A stretch of DNA of 64,000 bases from Atopobium minutum (GTDB taxonomy: Bacteria; Actinomycetota; Coriobacteriia; Coriobacteriales; Atopobiaceae). The stretch spans positions 1,127,501 through 1,191,500 of the forward strand of contig FNSH01000001.1 in the NCBI GenBank assembly GCA_900105895.1, read 5' to 3'. Below, in pieces: positions 9,830 through 17,437 of the stretch (position 1 is the stretch's first letter; the number at the start of each line of letters is the position of its first letter). Position numbers and translations under genes: made by a program. The notes beneath the pieces were generated by a model that had not been told where the DNA came from, did no database searches, and saw only the letters and a program-made list of their open reading frames with translations.

Positions 9830-9862
9830 AAAGCGCTGCACCTCAGAGGTGTGGCGCTTTTT
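9830..9862 (+). terminator. rho-independent terminator after ftsX
   Basis: A 15-bp stem (AAAGCGCTGCACCTC against GAGGTGTGGCGCTTT, two G-T pairs) with a single-base nominal loop, which will open to a few bases, runs into TTTTT. It separates ftsEX from rnr. Confidence 0.8.
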
Positions 9863-9895
9863 GAAAGTACAGGGTAAAGCTTTGAAAGGGGTCTT

Positions 9896-12004
9896 GTGGG
9901 CCGAGGCAAAAAGAAGCGCTATGGGCGCAGACAGCCAAGCTACACCAAGCGTAAGTTCCGTCCAACGCTTCAGGGAACGCTGCAGGTGTTACGCCCTGGT
10001 ATTGCCCATATTACAAGTGATGAGGGCACGTTTAGTGTGGCCAAGCGTGGTTTGCGCGAGGGCATGGACGGAGATCTGGTGAGTTTCTCCGTTATCCAAA
10101 AAGGACCGGCTGATAAGCAAGCGTATGTCCAGTCTGTTATTCAGCGTGGTACTACGAGCTTTTTGGGCAGCTATGCGCAGATGCCACCACTTGGGGTTGT
10201 AGTCCCCCTGGATGAGCGCATCCAGCGTGATTTTCTTGTTTTGCCCAGCGATCATTCGGCTCGCACGCATAAAGTATCCGGAGGCGACATTGTGTCGGCT
10301 CGTATCATCAGTTATCCCACGCGCAGCGAACCTGGTGTTGTGACCATTGTCAAACGTTTGGGATCGGCAACAGAGCTTGATCTGGACATGGAATCTGTGG
10401 TGGCTTCATACGGCTTAGCCACAGCGTTCCCACCGGCAGTACTCGAAGAAGCACGCCAAGTTACGGCAGAGGTAGAGCAGGTTTTGGCTACCGAGAAAAG
10501 CCGGCGAGATATGCGCAAGCTGCTCTGCATAACCATTGATCCGAGCGACGCACGTGATTACGACGATGCTCTTTCTATTTGTGAGTTAGAAAACAACCAG
10601 TTCGAGCTGGGCGTCCATATTGCGGACGTAAGCCAGTATGTGCCCTGGGGATCCTCGTTGGACATAGAGGCGCGGCAGCGTGGCTGTTCGGTGTATTTGG
10701 CAGATCGTGTTATTCCCATGCTCCCGCCCAAGCTCTCTGAAGAGGTATGCTCGCTTATGCCCAAGCAAGACAGACTTGCTATGACGGTGTTGATTCGTCT
10801 GAGCAAGACGGGTGCGGTTTTGTCATGGGAGGCGTTTCCTTCCGCTATTCGTTCTCGTGCACGCCTGACATATGATCAGGCAGATGCATTGTTGGCAGAT
10901 GAGGCCTGCTCCGAGCAACTAAGCTGCGACCCTGATTTACTTCCTTCTATCAAAAAGACCTTGTCTCTGCTCAACCATTTGTCTCATCAAAGGCAGCGCA
11001 TTCGCGCTAAGCGTGGAGCGATTGATTTTGAGTCGGTTGAGTCACGCGTGGTGTTGGATGAGAAAAACCATCCAATCGGGGTAAAACTGCGTCAAAAAAC
11101 AGATGCAACGTCGCTGGTAGAAGAGGCTATGTTGCTTGCAAATGAATGCGTTGCTCACACGTTGGATGAGGCAAACATAGCCTGCGCGTATCGTGTGCAC
11201 GATGCTCCGCAAGCAGATGCATTGCTGGCTGCGGTGGCGCTATTGCGTGAGCTGGACATTGCCAAAGGTGCTTTGGGAGATTTGGTTTGTGTGGGAGATC
11301 CTCATGCAATCCAAGAGGTGCTTTTGTCTGCAGCAAACACTCCACAGGAGTACCTGGTAAGCTCACTGTTGCTTCGCGCGCAGTCCAAGGCGGTGTATGC
11401 TCCGCATAACCAGGGGCACTATGCTTTGGGCGCACCCGCGTATTGCCACTTTACGTCACCCATTCGCCGCTATCCGGATGTCCTGGTACACAGAGCACTT
11501 AAAGCATTGGGCGCAGGTAAGACATTTGAGGCATCGGAAATTGTAAGCACCGCAGTTCACACCCAGGCATCCACTGCTCACGACGCAAGGGCTTCTCGTC
11601 CACCGCAAACAGCGCAAAAGAAGGTGGATTTGCTGCCGCAGCTTTGTCGCAGCTGTTCTGAGAAGGAGCGGGTGGCCGAGGCGGCTGCACGCGCTTCTCA
11701 GCGAGTAAAGATGGCTCAGTATTATGAACAGCGTATTGGCGAGAAAACCATGGCTACCGTTACTGGATGTGAGCGGTTTGGTGCGTTTGTCACCCTGGAT
11801 GCCGCCTATGCCGATGCTCTCATTCCCCTAAAGTTGTTGGGGGATGAGTGGTATATATTTGATGAGGCACACAGGTCTCTTACCGCGGAGTCTTCGGGGA
11901 TGGTTTTGCATCCGGGCAGTCGTGTGGCTGTGCAAGTGCGCAGCGTTACGGTAGCGCGTGGACAAATTGATGTAGCGCTCATATCTCAGGACCAGCTTGG
12001 GTAA
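9896..12004 (+). CDS. rnr: ribonuclease R family 3'-5' exoribonuclease
   Basis: The 702-residue product has a basic N-terminus (GRGKKKRYGRRQ), cold-shock-type RNA-binding domains, the RNB catalytic domain with its metal-binding aspartates in DPSDARDYDDALSI near residues 215-228, the HYALGAPAYCHFTSPIRRYPD region, and a C-terminal S1 domain (TVTGCERFGAFVTLD). RNase R degrades structured RNA and, with SmpB and tmRNA, clears the mRNA of stalled ribosomes. The GTG start is preceded by GAAAGGGG. The neighbours fit: smpB and ssrA follow within 5 kb. Confidence 0.95.
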   Translation: MGRGKKKRYGRRQPSYTKRKFRPTLQGTLQVLRPGIAHITSDEGTFSVAKRGLREGMDGDLVSFSVIQKGPADKQAYVQSVIQRGTTSFLGSYAQMPPLGVVVPLDERIQRDFLVLPSDHSARTHKVSGGDIVSARIISYPTRSEPGVVTIVKRLGSATELDLDMESVVASYGLATAFPPAVLEEARQVTAEVEQVLATEKSRRDMRKLLCITIDPSDARDYDDALSICELENNQFELGVHIADVSQYVPWGSSLDIEARQRGCSVYLADRVIPMLPPKLSEEVCSLMPKQDRLAMTVLIRLSKTGAVLSWEAFPSAIRSRARLTYDQADALLADEACSEQLSCDPDLLPSIKKTLSLLNHLSHQRQRIRAKRGAIDFESVESRVVLDEKNHPIGVKLRQKTDATSLVEEAMLLANECVAHTLDEANIACAYRVHDAPQADALLAAVALLRELDIAKGALGDLVCVGDPHAIQEVLLSAANTPQEYLVSSLLLRAQSKAVYAPHNQGHYALGAPAYCHFTSPIRRYPDVLVHRALKALGAGKTFEASEIVSTAVHTQASTAHDARASRPPQTAQKKVDLLPQLCRSCSEKERVAEAAARASQRVKMAQYYEQRIGEKTMATVTGCERFGAFVTLDAAYADALIPLKLLGDEWYIFDEAHRSLTAESSGMVLHPGSRVAVQVRSVTVARGQIDVALISQDQLG

Positions 12005-12072
12005 TATAGTGTGCAGTGCCATTCTCGGTAGGATGGACAGTACACAAAACAAGTATCACGAAAGGAGCTCTT

Positions 12073-13002
12073 ATGAGCCAAACACGCATGATAGACGAGC
12101 TCCTTCGAGCAGAAGGTCTTCTCGTTGAGGGCAAGTATGAGCAGGCAGATGCCTTGCTGTCTAGGCTTGCAGAGGATGCAGAGGAGTATGTAGATCGCAA
12201 CTGCAAAACCACCGATGAGGTGCAATATTTTAGTTTTCCTACCCTGTTTGAGCGTTTGGCGTATCGCCGTGTAGAGAATGACCCCCGCGAGCTTCGCGAG
12301 ATGGATGAGCCACTGGACCGTCTGTACTCGGACCTGGCGATGGTCTGTGTGCACGAGGGCGACTATGCGCGTGCAACAGAGGCACTTAAACAGGCGGTTC
12401 GTTGGAATCCCATGGACTGCAGTCATCGACTTAATTTGGCGGATTTGTACAACACAAACGGGGACATACAAGAGTATTTGGCGTTGACCTACTCGTGTTT
12501 TGAGTGTGCAAGTGATGCGGCACATCTGGTTCGCGCCTATCTTAACTTTGCTGGGTTTTTTGGCAATACCAATCGTCCCCAGCTACAGGCGGCCTGTTTG
12601 AGGTGTGCACGTAGGCTTGATATGCCTTCTTCTGCTTTGGAAGCAGCGCTTGCTATGGTTGCCCGTACAGATGCAGATCCCGATAGCATTACGGACGAGC
12701 AGGCCCGTGCTCTGTTGGCGCAGGAAGGTTTGCCCGAGGGTGCCAATGCAGAGATTGCGGTAAGTTTGCTTATGGTAGCTTCGGATGCCGCCGCAACAGG
12801 CCATAAGGATCTGGCTACTACGCTTACGGTGCGCGCTCGCGATCTTATCGGCGCTCCTGCAGCTGCTGCGCTGATTGAGCTCATCCATCAAACTGATGCG
12901 GATGATGTGAGCGGCGCGGGCAACGCGGACAGTGCGGGCAACGTGAACGGCGCGGCTGATGCCAGTTCGGCTCGCCCTGGGAATGGAGAAAGTCATGCCT
13001 AG
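12073..13002 (+). CDS. TPR-repeat protein of unknown function
   Basis: This 309-residue soluble protein has tetratricopeptide-like helical pairs (GDYARATEALKQAVRWNP, then MDCSHRLNLADLYNTNGD, around residues 95-140), suggesting a protein-interaction scaffold. The last about 30 residues are a low-complexity Gly/Asn/Ala/Ser tail. ATG 12073 is chosen over in-frame 12016 because AAAGGAGCT precedes it. It sits between rnr and smpB, overlapping smpB by 8 bases, so it is made with the ribosome-rescue proteins and may serve that system; no motif proves this. Confidence 0.75.
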   Translation: MSQTRMIDELLRAEGLLVEGKYEQADALLSRLAEDAEEYVDRNCKTTDEVQYFSFPTLFERLAYRRVENDPRELREMDEPLDRLYSDLAMVCVHEGDYARATEALKQAVRWNPMDCSHRLNLADLYNTNGDIQEYLALTYSCFECASDAAHLVRAYLNFAGFFGNTNRPQLQAACLRCARRLDMPSSALEAALAMVARTDADPDSITDEQARALLAQEGLPEGANAEIAVSLLMVASDAAATGHKDLATTLTVRARDLIGAPAAAALIELIHQTDADDVSGAGNADSAGNVNGAADASSARPGNGESHA

Positions 13003-13465
13003 GCGTGAAAAAAAGATTCTTGCGAAAAATCGCTCGGCGCGCTACGAGTATTTTATCGAGGAAACCTTTGAGGCGGGCTTGGTTTTGCGCGGCACTGAGG
13101 TGCGTAGCCTGCGTGAACGTTCCTGCCAGATTACCGATTCATTTTGCCTGATCCGCGATGGTCAGTGTTGGTTGCATGGGGTGCATATCCATCCCTATAG
13201 CCACGGCAATGTGTGGAATGTAGATCCTGATCGCAAGCGTCGTGTGTTGCTGCATCGTCGTCAGATTGATTATCTTGACGGCAAGTTGCGCACCAAAGGA
13301 ACAGCGCTCATTCCTCTGGAGTTGTATTTTGACGAGAATAACCGCGTAAAGTTGCTTATAGGTTTGGGTGTAGGTAAAAAACTGTACGATAAGCGCGCGG
13401 ATATGGCTAAGCGTGACACAGATCGTGAGATTGCCCGAGCCCTTAAGGAGCGTAATCGCTACTAG
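12995..13465 (+). CDS. smpB: SsrA-binding protein SmpB
   Basis: The 156-residue basic protein binds tmRNA and places it in the A site of ribosomes stalled on broken mRNA. Family motifs are clear: KKILAKNRSARYEYFIEET, LRGTEVRSLR, YSHGNVWNVDPDRKR, HRRQIDYLDGK, and the C-terminal KRDTDREIARALKERNR tail that enters the mRNA channel. ATG 12995 lies inside the end of the TPR gene (8-base overlap), and MPRREKKIL matches the usual SmpB start. Its RNA partner ssrA is 1.2 kb downstream. Confidence 0.97.
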   Translation: MPRREKKILAKNRSARYEYFIEETFEAGLVLRGTEVRSLRERSCQITDSFCLIRDGQCWLHGVHIHPYSHGNVWNVDPDRKRRVLLHRRQIDYLDGKLRTKGTALIPLELYFDENNRVKLLIGLGVGKKLYDKRADMAKRDTDREIARALKERNRY

Positions 13466-13650
13466 GGGCGTTTCAAAGGTTGTCCTCACGACGTACTACT
13501 GTTTAACTGCGGAAGTAAACGTTACCTAACAAATAACATATACGTATAAATGATGCTAATTCTAAAATGCTCGGCACTTGTCTATGGCCACATGGATATA
13601 CTAGAATCATAGGCCCCAGTGGAGGGGCTCTTCTAGGAAGGAGAACAATA

Positions 13651-13791
13651 ATGGCAGATGAGCAGACTTACACGTTTCGTTGCACCGTTTGTGGCTATGA
13701 GGTAACCGTCAACACCCCCGAGCTTCCCGAGGATTTTGTATGCCCTGAGTGCGGTGTTGGCCCTGAGATGTTTGAGCTGGTAGAGGACTAA
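13651..13791 (+). CDS. small rubredoxin-like protein
   Basis: The 46-residue protein carries [10 protein letters not shown] and [10 protein letters not shown], two CxxCG knuckles that bind one iron (or zinc) in rubredoxins, which act as small electron carriers in anaerobes. It is a few residues shorter between the knuckles than a classical rubredoxin of about 53 residues, as in rubredoxin-like domains of rubrerythrins. ATG 13651 follows AGGAAGGAG; an in-frame upstream start at 13567 lacks a ribosome site. It sits alone between smpB and a YoaK-family gene. Confidence 0.85.
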   Translation: MADEQTYTFRCTVCGYEVTVNTPELPEDFVCPECGVGPEMFELVED

Positions 13792-13832
13792 AGTTTTAAG
13801 CTAGTTGGTTTTGATCGTATCTAAGGATTGTT

Positions 13833-14537
13833 TTGAGGCGCGCGCAAAATACAGTAGAATCCATTGAACTTGCTATCTTTTTGGCGCTTTCTGGCGGACT
13901 TATGGATGCGTATTCCTATTTGGTACGCGGTCATGTGTTTGCTAATGCGCAAACAGGAAATCTCCTATTGTTTGGTGTTTATATGGCTACTGGAGAATTT
14001 GCACGTGCCTCTCACTATATCTTGCCAGTCATTGCCTTTGCGGTAGGCATTGGACTTACTCATCTTGTTTCTCTTACCTGGAAGTATGAGAACTTTACTT
14101 GGCATATTGAAGCCGTAATTTTTGAGATAGTTGTATTGGCATCAGTGGGGTTTGTGCCAGAAGGCAGGCCACTTTTGGCCAACTGTATTACCTCTTTTGC
14201 TTGTGGTATTCAAGTTCAAGCGTTCCGTGTATTGCATGGTCGCCCGTTTGCTACCACTATGTGTATTGGTAATTTACGATCTGGCACTCATGAACTTGTG
14301 ACATTTCTGACTACCAAAAAGAAGCAAGCTCTTGAGGATGCATTGCTATATTACGGTGTCATTATCTTTTTTGTCTTTGGTGCCATTTTAGGCAGTGGAC
14401 TTATTCCACTCTTAGGTACCCACACCATATGGGTCAGCCCTGCACTTTTAACAGCTGCGCTTATTATCCTGTTGGTAAATAAATGTCCGCATGCTAAGAC
14501 TCCTAAAAAAGCAGCTCAGCAAAAATCTAAGAACTAA
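13833..14537 (+). CDS. YoaK family (DUF1275) membrane protein
   Basis: The 234-residue product is a six-helix membrane protein with DUF1275 features: LSGGLMDAYSYLVRGHVFANAQTG near the N-terminus and a central GIQVQAFR/TTMCIGNLRSGT segment. The family is widespread and its function is not established. Translation probably starts at TTG 13833 after TAAGGATTG; no ATG is better placed. It ends just before the ssrA promoter region. The C-terminus is lysine-rich. Confidence 0.8.
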   Translation: MRRAQNTVESIELAIFLALSGGLMDAYSYLVRGHVFANAQTGNLLLFGVYMATGEFARASHYILPVIAFAVGIGLTHLVSLTWKYENFTWHIEAVIFEIVVLASVGFVPEGRPLLANCITSFACGIQVQAFRVLHGRPFATTMCIGNLRSGTHELVTFLTTKKKQALEDALLYYGVIIFFVFGAILGSGLIPLLGTHTIWVSPALLTAALIILLVNKCPHAKTPKKAAQQKSKN

Positions 14538-14631
14538 TTACCTGATAAAAGGGTATACTGCATACACGGACTTATAGCTTTATGCTCTAAGTAGGTTCTT
14601 TGAAAATGGTGGCCATTGGTCCCGCTTTTTT

Positions 14632-14997
14632 GGGGGCGATTGGTTTCGACAAGGTAGTTCTGAGGTGGGCAGCAAGCCGTGGTCTCCTCGCCACGTTAAA
14701 CAGGGGTACCGTCAAATTGAATTGACAACAACTCTTATCAGGGCTCTTACGCCCTCGCTGCTTAATTTATACAAGCGGCCGTCAAACTAAGGATTGCTTC
14801 CGTTTTTAGCGCGACGTCATTTGAGGAAGATGCAGCTGTGGATGTAGTTGGTATGCCATAGCTTAAGACCAAACCAGCTGGAACAAACACGCGGGTCACT
14901 GGGTGTAGTTTGTTTGAGATCTAACCAGTAACTGAGCTTGGAGACACCTGCCAGGGAAGTGCTTTGGACCGGAGTTCGATCCTCCGCGCCTCCACCA
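14632..14997 (+). ncRNA. ssrA: transfer-messenger RNA (tmRNA, SsrA)
   Basis: The 5' end GGGGGCG pairs over 7 bp with CGCCTCC at 14987-14993, followed by an encoded ACCA tail. The tRNA-like T-arm is CGGAG TTCGATC CTCCG. The tag reading frame is at 14724-14765 and encodes DNNSYQGSYALAA followed by TAA; the first residue depends on the exact resume codon. YALAA is the usual protease-recognised end. A TATACT -10-like hexamer lies at 14554-14559 but without a convincing -35. The gene frees stalled ribosomes together with SmpB and RNase R, both encoded just upstream. The length of 366 nt and single-piece layout are normal. Confidence 0.97.
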
Positions 14998-15007
14998 TGC
15001 AATTGAT

Positions 15008-15047
15008 AAGCGTCTATCGGCATATCTGCTGGTAGACGCTTTGTTTT
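15008..15047 (+). terminator. ssrA terminator
   Basis: AAGCGTCTA pairs with TAGACGCTT across a 16-base loop and is followed by TGTTTT. It lies 11 bases after the tmRNA CCA end. Its right arm is repeated about 700 bases downstream at 15721-15738. Confidence 0.75.
15024..15041. repeat. direct repeat, left copy (inside ssrA terminator)
   Basis: ATCTGCTGGTAGACGCTT is repeated at 15721-15738 with one mismatch (17 of 18). The pair brackets an AT-rich segment. A direct repeat just after ssrA resembles the attachment-site duplications left by elements that integrate at tmRNA genes. Confidence 0.6.
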
Positions 15048-15407
15048 AGCCTATTGAGAAATAGCTACTTTTACGTAAAATCTTATAATTCTTACATGTT
15101 TTTACAGGGTTAACAGATTTTTAGCAGATGAAATCTCATTGTTAGAAGTCTTACAGAATTTTATAGATACCGTTAAAACAAAAATCCTACCGTTTTTATA
15201 GTGGATGATGGCGGACGGATTTTAGCAGTGGTAGAAGGAGAGAGAAACTGTAAAAAAATAAAATCTTACCTTAAAGGAGAAGAGATGTATTATTTCGATA
15301 TAGAGATCTCTTGCTAAGGCACTTATAGCTTGAGTTGTTTCAGGTGGTGGAGGAAGTGTTTATACCGCAGCTGCTGATTTTGCATTTGTAATGTGGAGGT
15401 ATGCTAT
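15048..15407. other. AT-rich segment with no intact gene after ssrA
   Basis: The stretch is clearly more AT-rich than its surroundings and has no sizeable open frame. At 15285 an ATG after AAAGGAGAAGAG opens a frame of only 10 codons (MYYFDIEISC). At about 15334-15402, between two stops and in another frame, VVSGGGGSVYTAAADF can be read. That resembles the end of a small glycine-rich secreted peptide, such as a bacteriocin precursor, but there is no usable start. It may be a decayed small-peptide gene ahead of the small membrane protein that follows. Confidence 0.4.
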
Positions 15408-15683
15408 ATGATGAAAACTCATTTACCAGAAACATATCAAAAAGCTGTAAATATCTTTTTTAGCGCCATAGTGATATTGCAGATGGTTCTTTGCCTTCCT
15501 TTTATTAGACAGATGATTCCATTTCCTGCCTATATATACGTGCCTCTTTTTCTGTTTCCTATTGGGATCGGAGCGCTTGGTAAAATATATAAACAGAGAT
15601 GGATTGTAGTGATTGCAATTTTAGGTTTAGTGTGTGTTAGCTACATCACAGTCATTTTGAGTGGGATACAGGTAAGCGGATAA
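15408..15683 (+). CDS. small three-helix membrane protein, unknown function
   Basis: The 91-residue product is mostly hydrophobic, with three predicted membrane helices (NIFFSAIVILQMVLCL; IYVPLFLFPIGIGALG; WIVVIAILGLVCVSYITVI). GGAGG 8 bases upstream supports ATG 15408 (15411 is equally possible). No family is recognised. Its AT-rich base composition and its position inside the segment bracketed by direct repeats after ssrA suggest horizontal origin. Size and layout are compatible with a bacteriocin immunity protein, but that is only a suggestion. Confidence 0.55.
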   Translation: MMKTHLPETYQKAVNIFFSAIVILQMVLCLPFIRQMIPFPAYIYVPLFLFPIGIGALGKIYKQRWIVVIAILGLVCVSYITVILSGIQVSG

Positions 15684-15720
15684 TATGACTGCTTCTTAGC
15701 ACTACCACACGATGTGCTAA

Positions 15721-15738
15721 ATTTGCTGGTAGACGCTT
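15721..15738. repeat. direct repeat, right copy
   Basis: ATTTGCTGGTAGACGCTT matches the right half of the ssrA terminator at 15024-15041 (17 of 18). It overlaps the stop codon of the leftward GntR gene. The distance between copies is 697 bases. Confidence 0.6.
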
Positions 15739-16396
15739 ATGCTTTCCAGGTTGCAAAATCTACGTTATCCAAAGACCAGTGAACATCGCGGATATAGTCT
15801 TGTAAAGCTAAGCCATCTCCTTGCTCAAATAAGCTGATGATCTGTTCATGCTCCTCATTTGCCCTACGCATATTATCGAGTGCGGATAGGTCGTCGCGTT
15901 CATAGGCACGTCTAGAGATTTGCTGATTAAGCTCAGCAAGTGTGCGCTGAAGCCGCGCGTTGCCGCACTTGTTGATATAGAGCTGATGAAATTCAAGCTG
16001 CAGATCGTAATAGCGCTGTGTGAGTTTTCCTACAACCGCCAGCTCCATTGATTCATGCAAAAAATGCAGTTCAGCAAGGTCGCCACTCGTCATATGGGGC
16101 AGTGCCAAAAAGGCAGCACGCCCATCAAGTGGTCCGATCATCTCAAATACTTCACGCGCGTTGTCCGCACTAAAGCCACGCACGCGAAATCCTTTTTGAG
16201 GAACTCCCTCAAGGTATCCATCTCCGGCAAGCTCGCTCAGGGCCTCACGTACCGGTGTTCTGCTCATGTGTAGGGCCTCGGCAATTGATTTTTCAATAAC
16301 CCGAGTGCCCTCAGTAAGCTCTCCCGCCTGGATGCAGTCAACAATATAGCGATAAGCCCGCTCCTTAAATGAGTGCGACTGTGGTGCAATGCTCAT
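15737..16396 (-). CDS. GntR family (FCD-type) transcriptional regulator
   Basis: The 219-residue protein has an N-terminal winged helix (residues about 8-72, with the typical EKSIAEALHMSRTPVREALSEL) and a C-terminal all-helical FCD ligand-binding domain with metal-type residues (ELHFLHESMEL; LQLEFHQLYI; NEEHEQIISLF). FCD regulators usually repress transport or catabolic genes and respond to a small carboxylate or amino-acid-like ligand. It is transcribed divergently from the DDAH-like gene. Identical TTGTATACATTAT boxes lie just before both genes, which points to joint and autogenous control. AAAGGAG precedes the ATG at 16396. Confidence 0.9.
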   Translation of the reverse strand: MSIAPQSHSFKERAYRYIVDCIQAGELTEGTRVIEKSIAEALHMSRTPVREALSELAGDGYLEGVPQKGFRVRGFSADNAREVFEMIGPLDGRAAFLALPHMTSGDLAELHFLHESMELAVVGKLTQRYYDLQLEFHQLYINKCGNARLQRTLAELNQQISRRAYERDDLSALDNMRRANEEHEQIISLFEQGDGLALQDYIRDVHWSLDNVDFATWKA

Positions 16397-16417
16397 AGAT
16401 AGCTCCTTTGTATCAAA

Positions 16418-16430
16418 TTGTATACATTAT
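16418..16430. promoter_or_regulatory. putative GntR operator, regulator-proximal
   Basis: TTGTATACATTAT contains the perfect palindrome TGTATACA (16419-16426), the kind of core FCD-type GntR proteins bind. It lies 22-34 bases upstream of the regulator's own start. An identical 13-base copy is at 16536-16548. Confidence 0.6.
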
Positions 16431-16535
16431 AAACATCATAATCACTTAGATCAAATACCATTACTTTTCCGCTTACCGACGTAATAAAGCCATATAAAAC
16501 TCCGTGACAATACGATGTCTGCTTTCTATCATTTT

Positions 16536-16548
16536 TTGTATACATTAT
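16536..16548. promoter_or_regulatory. putative GntR operator, DDAH-proximal
   Basis: This is an exact second copy of TTGTATACATTAT, centred 118 bases from the first and ending 36 bases before the DDAH-like start, where it could overlap promoter or transcript start. Confidence 0.6.
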
Positions 16549-16584
16549 GCATATAGAGATTATCTGTCGAGAAAGGAACTTCTC

Positions 16585-17373
16585 ATGGCTTCAAATTTCA
16601 CTCATGCAATTGTCCGCAAGCCATCGCGCTCCGTCATTGATGGTCTTACCGGTAGTCCTGAGCTTGGAAAGCCTGACTACAAGCTTGCCCTTGAGCAGCA
16701 TGATAACTATACCGAGGCTCTTAAGCAGGCAGGTGTTGAAGTCACTATTCTCCCTGCGCTTGAAGAGTATCCCGACAGTGTGTTTGTCGAGGACACAGCT
16801 GTTATTACTCCAAAGGGTGTTGTTTCCGACCTGCCTGGTACAACTTCTCGTCACGATGAGGCCAAGCTCACGCTTCCAACCTTACGTGAATTTTTTGATG
16901 AGTCCCAAATCAAGCAGATTACCGAACCAGGAACGCTTGAAGGTGGCGACGTTATGATGGTGGACGATCACTACTATGTAGGTCGTTCTAAGCGCACCAA
17001 TGACGAGGGCTTCCGTCAGTTTACGGCTTTCCTGGCGGATTGGGGTATGACCACTGAGCAGGTGCCTGTTGAGCATATCTTGCACCTCAAGACTGGCGGT
17101 ACGTATGTTGAGGATGGCAACCTGCTTGTTTCTGGTGAGTTCAAGACTGCTTCCGCATATCGTCGTGGCCAGTTCAAGAACATTTTTGAAGTGCCCGATG
17201 AAGAAGCCTATGGTGCAGACTGCGTTCGCATTAACGATAAGATAATCATGGCTGCTGGTTATCCTCAGGTAGAAGCACAGCTCAAAGCGTGGGGCTATGA
17301 CATTATCGCAGTTGAAATGAGCGAGTTCCGCAAGATTGACGGTTCCATTACTTGCCTGTCACTGCGCTGGTAA
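16585..17373 (+). CDS. dimethylarginine dimethylaminohydrolase (DDAH)-like enzyme
   Basis: The 262-residue protein belongs to the guanidine-modifying superfamily, which uses a Cys-His-Glu/Asp centre. DDAH hydrolyses methylated arginines to citrulline and a methylamine. DDAH-like motifs occur in order: DSVFVEDTAVI (substrate loop), LEGGDVM with the acidic catalytic residue, VGRSKRTNDEG, HLKTGG with the catalytic His, and C-terminal RKIDGSITCLSLRW with the nucleophile Cys at residue 257. Arginine deiminases are about 400 residues and differ in these loops, so DDAH fits better. ATG 16585 follows GAAAGGAAC; the longer in-frame start at 16504 overlaps the operator. The next gene is an APC permease, suggesting uptake or exchange of substrate or product. 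Confidence 0.85.
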   Translation: MASNFTHAIVRKPSRSVIDGLTGSPELGKPDYKLALEQHDNYTEALKQAGVEVTILPALEEYPDSVFVEDTAVITPKGVVSDLPGTTSRHDEAKLTLPTLREFFDESQIKQITEPGTLEGGDVMMVDDHYYVGRSKRTNDEGFRQFTAFLADWGMTTEQVPVEHILHLKTGGTYVEDGNLLVSGEFKTASAYRRGQFKNIFEVPDEEAYGADCVRINDKIIMAAGYPQVEAQLKAWGYDIIAVEMSEFRKIDGSITCLSLRW

Positions 17374-17391
17374 GAACATAAAACGCTGCTA

Positions 17392-17418
17392 CGTACGCCG
17401 TTGGTAAAACGGCGTACG
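17392..17418 (+). other. strong hairpin between DDAH-like and permease genes
   Basis: CGTACGCCGTT and AACGGCGTACG form a perfect 11-bp stem with a 5-base loop. No T-run follows, and the permease ribosome site (GAAAGG) begins about 7 bases later. It may set mRNA stability or tune permease expression within the operon rather than end it. Confidence 0.6.
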
Positions 17419-17437
17419 ACGTATGAAAGGATCTGAT

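Noticed and set aside
14817..15023. Minus-strand protein overlapping ssrA
   Set aside because: It lies across the tmRNA, whose structure and tag frame are certain.
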